The notes beneath the pieces were generated by a model. The model searched no databases. It saw only the letters and a program-made list of their open reading frames with translations, and was not told the DNA's origin. Made by a program: the position numbers and the translations under genes. A stretch of 8,950 nucleotides of DNA from JBLIRR01 sp049472395 (lineage in GTDB: Bacteria; SZUA-182; DTGQ01; JBLIRR01), in NCBI GenBank assembly GCA_049472395.1, contig JBLIRR010000090.1:1-8950 (forward strand). Reading direction: 5' to 3'. Positions 6,316-8,950 of this stretch are shown here, piece after piece (the first letter of the stretch is position 1; every line of letters begins with the position of its first letter).

Positions 6316-6357
6316 TATCCTACCGATTTTTCGCGAAATGAATTTTCGGGAAAGACA
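6316..6357 (-). repeat. Inverted repeat, orphan right copy of the IS end
   Basis: This is the partner of 5882-5923 in opposite orientation (38 of 42 identical). Both copies correspond to the same, transposase-distal, type of IS end, so this one probably belongs to a second, otherwise lost copy of the element. Similarity stops abruptly at 6316. It lies 31 bp beyond the stop codon of the downstream minus-strand gene (6389). Confidence 0.8.
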
Positions 6358-6388
6358 GGTGCATTATGAATAGCAAGAAAAAGCATAC

Positions 6389-7618
6389 TTATTTCTTTTT
6401 CCTTGGAAGGATAACTTTCATATAGTCTTCAGTGGCTTCAAATACAGGTTCTGCATGATTTTGGGCTTTCATGAGCGGTATAATTTTAGTACGAACTCCC
6501 ATTCCACGAAAATCAACATACCCATAATCCCTTAATACCTCCATGATAATTATATTACGAGGAGAGCGCTGTCCTGCCTTCATTTTTTCGACAGTCATAT
6601 CATTTTGCAATGAACCTGGGCTCATTATTTCTAAGCGATCTGAATAAGATACGATTTCAATATCAACAGAACGTGTCCAATCCCTGTGAGCTAAAGCATT
6701 AAGGACAGCTTCCCTTAGTACTTCGAGGGGGTAAAACCATTCTTTTTCACGCCGCATGTTTGAACTAACCGTTCCAGATTCTTGTGAAATAAAAGGTGTT
6801 ATACTGTTAAGGAAATGTTCGACAATTCCAGGATCAATGAGTGTTTTTTCTCCATTAGTATCCCAACGTCCGACCAACGGGGCATCATGGGTTATATCAA
6901 GCTTAGCCTTATATTCTTTGTCTTTTCCAGAGAAAGCCATAATTCGGAGTCCAGACTGTCTGAGATATCTGCGTGGCTTTATTCCAAACAACACTAAACC
7001 GGCTATTGTGCATAACATCTTACCATCTATTGTTTCTACCATTATTCCAAGCCTGCTCAAACGTATTTCCCATTCAGAAACGGTTTTTGGGATATCCGGA
7101 TCATGTAATATATCTTTTAAATAATTGTCAAGACGTGCTTTGTCCATTGAAGAAAAATTTGTTCCCGGCACCGGCATCAATTCTGTATGAAGCATGCCAC
7201 CAATGGCATAGAGACGAGCTTGTTGTTCCCGAGATGCGAGTTGTGATGTCGATCCTACACGAATGTAAATATCTTCACGACCTTTATGTCGAACTACATA
7301 TGGTTTTGTAATACCCTGAGGAAATGAAATTATAGCTACTTTTCGGTTTTTTTCAATAAGAACTTCTTCATAATACGGCAATATCATCGGGTGGATTTTA
7401 TCGCGAAAGACAATCATTACCCATTCTTCAAGATTGGAACGTTGAATACCTGAAATTGTTCCATCGTCTTCTACACCGATGAAAATACGTCCACCCTGAA
7501 AATTGGCTAATGCTACTATCTCTTTCGCCAAATCTTCCGGTCGCATATCATCGCGCTTAAATTCTATGCCTGAATTTTCTCCATTGGCGATTAATTCTAA
7601 TAATTCATCTTTTAACAT
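6389..7618 (-). CDS. AlbA_2/Schlafen-type ATP-binding protein (RecG-like putative regulator, COG2865 type)
   Basis: The 409-residue protein has an N-terminal AlbA_2 (Schlafen AAA_4, DNA-binding) domain at about 10-130, with SGIEFKRD (16-23), KEIVALANFQGGRIFIGVEDDG (32-53) and EDIYIRVGSTS (115-125). The C-terminal half carries a GHKL-type HATPase_c_4 fold: PLEVLREAVLNALAHRDW (N307, H311, D313), DRLEIMSPGSL (328-338), RSPRN (351-355) and FRGMGVRTK (370-378). Family members are annotated as transcriptional regulators or RecG-like; the biochemical role is not settled and they often sit in accessory DNA. The ATG at 7618 is preferred over the in-frame ATG at 7630, because GAGGTGG lies just before 7618 and would be part of the coding sequence otherwise. 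The frame is intact and about family length, unlike everything around it. No partner gene is adjacent. Confidence 0.92.
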   Translation of the reverse strand: MLKDELLELIANGENSGIEFKRDDMRPEDLAKEIVALANFQGGRIFIGVEDDGTISGIQRSNLEEWVMIVFRDKIHPMILPYYEEVLIEKNRKVAIISFPQGITKPYVVRHKGREDIYIRVGSTSQLASREQQARLYAIGGMLHTELMPVPGTNFSSMDKARLDNYLKDILHDPDIPKTVSEWEIRLSRLGIMVETIDGKMLCTIAGLVLFGIKPRRYLRQSGLRIMAFSGKDKEYKAKLDITHDAPLVGRWDTNGEKTLIDPGIVEHFLNSITPFISQESGTVSSNMRREKEWFYPLEVLREAVLNALAHRDWTRSVDIEIVSYSDRLEIMSPGSLQNDMTVEKMKAGQRSPRNIIIMEVLRDYGYVDFRGMGVRTKIIPLMKAQNHAEPVFEATEDYMKVILPRKKK

Positions 7619-7733
7619 AAACCACCTCATAAGCCAATAACGGTAATATCATTTTCTCTATACAGTGTTTATCTTTCCAACAATACACAGTGTTACAGAT
7701 GATCCCACGATATCTGGCTATTTCATTTACAGA

Positions 7734-7763
7734 TCACAAGCAATCTTCCATATCAGCCATCAT
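7734..7763 (-). other. Nine-codon reading frame with a good ribosome-binding site
   Basis: On the minus strand GAGGAG lies 5 nt before ATGATG, opening a frame MMADMEDCL that stops at once. It could be a leader peptide upstream of the AlbA_2 gene (start 116 nt further on) or the first codons of a deleted gene. Nothing else supports translation. Confidence 0.2.
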
Positions 7764-7839
7764 TCAATCTCCTCATATTGGATGATTTAGGTGTTTATTA
7801 GCGATTAATTCGAATTGTCTTATATAGCTTTTAATTGTA

Positions 7840-7885
7840 ATTGTAATCAGTTACCAATAATAGTGCGATTATAATCGGTTGTCAA
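7840..7885 (+). repeat. Imperfect 18-bp direct repeat
   Basis: The units 7840-7857 and 7868-7885 agree at 14 of 18 positions (shared pattern ATT-TAATC-GTT--CAA) at a 28-bp offset, and all four differences are transitions. The second unit overlaps the palindrome GGTTGTCAACAACC. It could be a regulator-binding site or part of a transposon end. Confidence 0.45.
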
Positions 7886-7931
7886 CAACCTTAACCAGGA
7901 TAAGTAAGCAAGGATAAGCAATAGTATGTCA

Positions 7932-7974
7932 GAATGGATTGGAATGAGTGGTCGGAATGGGCCAGAATACGCAA
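7932..7974 (+). repeat. Helically phased GAATG boxes, possible IS21-type end
   Basis: GAATG occurs at 7932, 7942 and 7954, and GAATA at 7965: steps of 10, 12 and 11 bp, about one DNA turn each. The surrounding sequence (GAATGAGTGGTCGGAATGGG, then CAGAATACGCAA) resembles the repeated terminal sequences that I associate with IS21-family transposon ends. No istA or istB sequence is visible in the window, so this would be an orphan end. Alternatively it is a multi-site operator for the neighbouring DNA-binding protein. Confidence 0.4.
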
Positions 7975-8029
7975 TAAGTAATCCGATGCTTTTCTACTAA
8001 TACTTTGTTTATAATTCTATCCTTTTTAC

Positions 8030-8155
8030 TTACATTCCCCACCCCTTTGCATCCCAATTTGTGTATTTTTTAGTCATATCTATCTCTCTGGTTGACGCAA
8101 TACGATCAATAACAGCACTCATAGGAGAATTAACTATTACAGCAGGTGTGTCCAT
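8030..8155 (-). CDS. Small hypothetical reading frame, 41 codons
   Basis: The minus-strand frame begins MDTPAVIVNSPMSAVIDRIA and ends DAKGWGM. Its composition looks protein-like, but there is no clear Shine-Dalgarno, a stop sits just upstream in frame, and a plus-strand frame over the same bases (ending at the TAG at 8238) also looks fairly open. I do not recognise it. It may be a short gene fragment or chance. Confidence 0.2.
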   Translation of the reverse strand: MDTPAVIVNSPMSAVIDRIASTREIDMTKKYTNWDAKGWGM

Positions 8156-8264
8156 GGTCTGTCAGCAAACAGGCGGCGATACCCCGCCTATCAAATTGAC
8201 GTATTCTCCAGATATAAATCCGTCTGACGTTCGATACTAGAAAAATAAGCGAAAGAGAAGATAA

Positions 8265-8410
8265 ATGAAAAATGAGAGTATTATGAAAAAAGTCTATGAT
8301 CCGGTAATGTATGCGATACTGATGAGATTGGTTCGATTGAGTATGGCATTACCCATGTAAATACTCCTGTTATAATCGTCCTGGGACATACACAGTGTGA
8401 TGTGGTAACT
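8265..8410 (+). pseudogene. Beta-carbonic anhydrase fragment
   Basis: From 8303 the frame reads GNVCDTDEIGSIEYG, then ITHVNTPVIIVLGHTQCDVVT. This matches the centre of beta-class carbonic anhydrases, including the zinc ligands His and Cys of the GHTQC motif (the usual following Gly is Asp). The first zinc-binding block (C-x-D-x-R) and the C-terminal half are missing. A proper-looking start exists at 8265 (ATG behind AGAGAAG), but that frame reads MKNESIMKKVYD and then ends at 8360. A TGA at 8297 blocks the enzyme frame, so the 5' part has been lost by deletion and frameshift at about 8297-8303. Downstream the frame fuses directly to unrelated sequence. Confidence 0.75.
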
Positions 8411-8779
8411 TTAAGAGGGAAAAACCAATTCGTTATTCCTGACGCCTTGAATAATTTTGTTTTTGATCCATGTCCGGTCGGTGATAATACCATTATCTTT
8501 CTTAATTATGGAGAGCCGGTAGGAAGGATTTTTGCCCGAATCAATGATGGTGTTGCATTAGATATGGGTGTGTTATCTAATACTCAAGATGGGTTCTTTA
8601 AAGCATCAAAATATAATGGGTATAAATATGGCTTTATTGATGATGATAATGATGGGATTAATGATCGCTTTATGGATTATAATGGTGATGGCAAGGGCAC
8701 TCCGCTCTTTCAACAAAAAAGGGATGGGTCTCCGCGTATTTGGCTCTCTCGTAGGACATCTTCTTTTGCGCACACTTGA
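8411..8779 (+). pseudogene. Secreted-type protein fragment with a Ca-binding DxDxDG motif, fused to the carbonic anhydrase scrap
   Basis: The carbonic anhydrase frame continues without a stop into sequence of a different kind: VIPDALNNFVFDPCPVGDN, LNYGEPVGRIFARINDG, then YGFIDDDNDGINDRFMDYNG followed by DGKG (about 8630-8700). The last is a DxDxDG/NGDG acidic loop as in EF-hand, dockerin or thrombospondin type-3 calcium-binding repeats of exported proteins. Homology to any named family is not recognised. After about 8720 the frame (RIWLSRRTSSFAHT) is out of register with the EcfT tail encoded by the same bases. The in-frame GTG at 8402 gives a 125-codon frame but has no convincing ribosome site, so I read it as debris. 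Confidence 0.5.
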
Positions 8780-8852
8780 TCGGGCACAGCGTATCCATCA
8801 TGCAATGCTTTGCAGAGGTTTAACGGGGAAATCAGGATTATTCGCAAGTTAA
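8727..8852 (+). pseudogene. C-terminal fragment of an ECF transporter membrane subunit (EcfT/CbiQ)
   Basis: In a second frame, overlapping the end of the previous fragment, the translation reads GLRVFGSLVGHLLLRTLDR, then AQRIHHAMLCRGLTG, ending at TAA 8850-8852. The pattern SLLG..LLRSLDRAERIYQAMLARG is characteristic of the C-terminal coupling region of EcfT/CbiQ, where the A-R-G motif contacts the ATPases; here it is C-R-G. Only about 40 of some 250 residues survive, and the frame upstream shows no recognisable EcfT helices, so the junction is near 8727. Intact family members help import metals or vitamins. Confidence 0.65.
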
Positions 8853-8880
8853 AAATCGGCCTTCCGGAAGTCTTTTTCTT
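8851..8880 (+). terminator. Possible weak terminator after the EcfT fragment
   Basis: Directly after the EcfT stop codon comes AAAAA, the perfect palindrome CTTCCGGAAG (8861-8870), then TCTTTTTC. Position and T-tract suggest a factor-independent terminator carried over with the transporter gene's 3' end, but the stem is only about 3 bp plus mismatched flanks, so it is weak. Past it the sequence to 8950 shows no gene, only an isolated TATAAT at 8918. Confidence 0.3.
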
Positions 8881-8950
8881 TCTTTGCTCTTCCTCTTTTT
8901 TCATTGTGATGCGATTGTATAATATCCCGCAGCTTATGGGAAATTTTTTT

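Larger units (their letters stand above)
7619..8029. other. Repeat-rich non-coding stretch upstream of the AlbA_2 gene
   Basis: No gene of normal size is seen. Besides the nine-codon frame, it contains a direct repeat (7840-7857 and 7868-7885), a palindrome GGTTGTCAACAACC (7877-7890), a doubled GGATAAG (7898-7904 and 7912-7918), and the phased GAATG boxes (7932-7969). Whatever promoter drives the minus-strand AlbA_2 gene should lie here; I see no convincing -35/-10 pair. Confidence 0.5.

Noticed and set aside
6756..7311. Plus-strand frames opposite the AlbA_2 gene
   Set aside because: They are shadows of an intact 409-residue gene with recognisable domains.
7831..7974. CRISPR array
   Set aside because: Repeats are short, imperfect and irregular, without unique spacers of constant size, and no cas gene is present.
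8710..8904. Minus-strand frame of 64 codons
   Set aside because: It is antisense to the EcfT tail, crosses its downstream palindrome, and has low-complexity Lys/Glu-rich sequence read from a T/C-rich tract.

Overview
The window looks like part of a Gram-negative bacterial chromosome of moderate to low GC. It carries an LpxC homologue (lipid A synthesis), a sigma-54 (NtrC-type) two-component system and an exact -24/-12 promoter. The lineage cannot be fixed from the sequence; Desulfobacterota, Nitrospirota, Omnitrophota and Planctomycetota are all conceivable.

Left third (1-4007) is intact and coherent. On the minus strand lie a multi-pass membrane histidine kinase (570-2132) and, 16 nt downstream, an NtrC-type response regulator that runs off the left edge (1-553). 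Divergently transcribed are a three-helix membrane protein of unknown family (2388-3146) and, 6 nt further on, a membrane-anchored C39-like cysteine peptidase (3153-4007). An exact sigma-54 promoter (2274-2289) precedes this pair. The simplest reading is that the kinase/regulator pair senses an envelope signal and switches on the membrane protein/peptidase pair through sigma-54. One oddity is that the visible Walker A of the regulator reads GESGTGM, with Met where ATP-binding activators have Lys. This four-gene locus is the best candidate for an undescribed system here.

Middle (4008-6360) is AT-rich and degraded. It holds a lone lpxC (4249-5013, minus) whose frame ends early at a TA-repeat, with its likely C-terminus continuing out of frame to 4175. 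It also holds an orphan Cys-rich reading frame (5139-5486), a roughly 200-bp remnant of a TGT-ended insertion sequence with an integrase N-terminal scrap (5882-6081), an ABC-F ATPase scrap joined directly to the IS end (6082-6267), and a further IS end (6316-6357).

Right part (6361-8950) has one intact accessory gene, an AlbA_2/Schlafen-type ATP-binding regulator (6389-7618, minus). Behind it is a repeat-rich non-coding stretch with helically phased GAATG boxes (perhaps an IS21-type end), then fused debris: a beta-carbonic anhydrase scrap, a secreted-type segment with a Ca-binding DxDxDG motif, and the C-terminal tail of an EcfT/CbiQ transporter subunit. The middle and right parts therefore read as a scrapyard of gene fragments next to an intact regulated locus.
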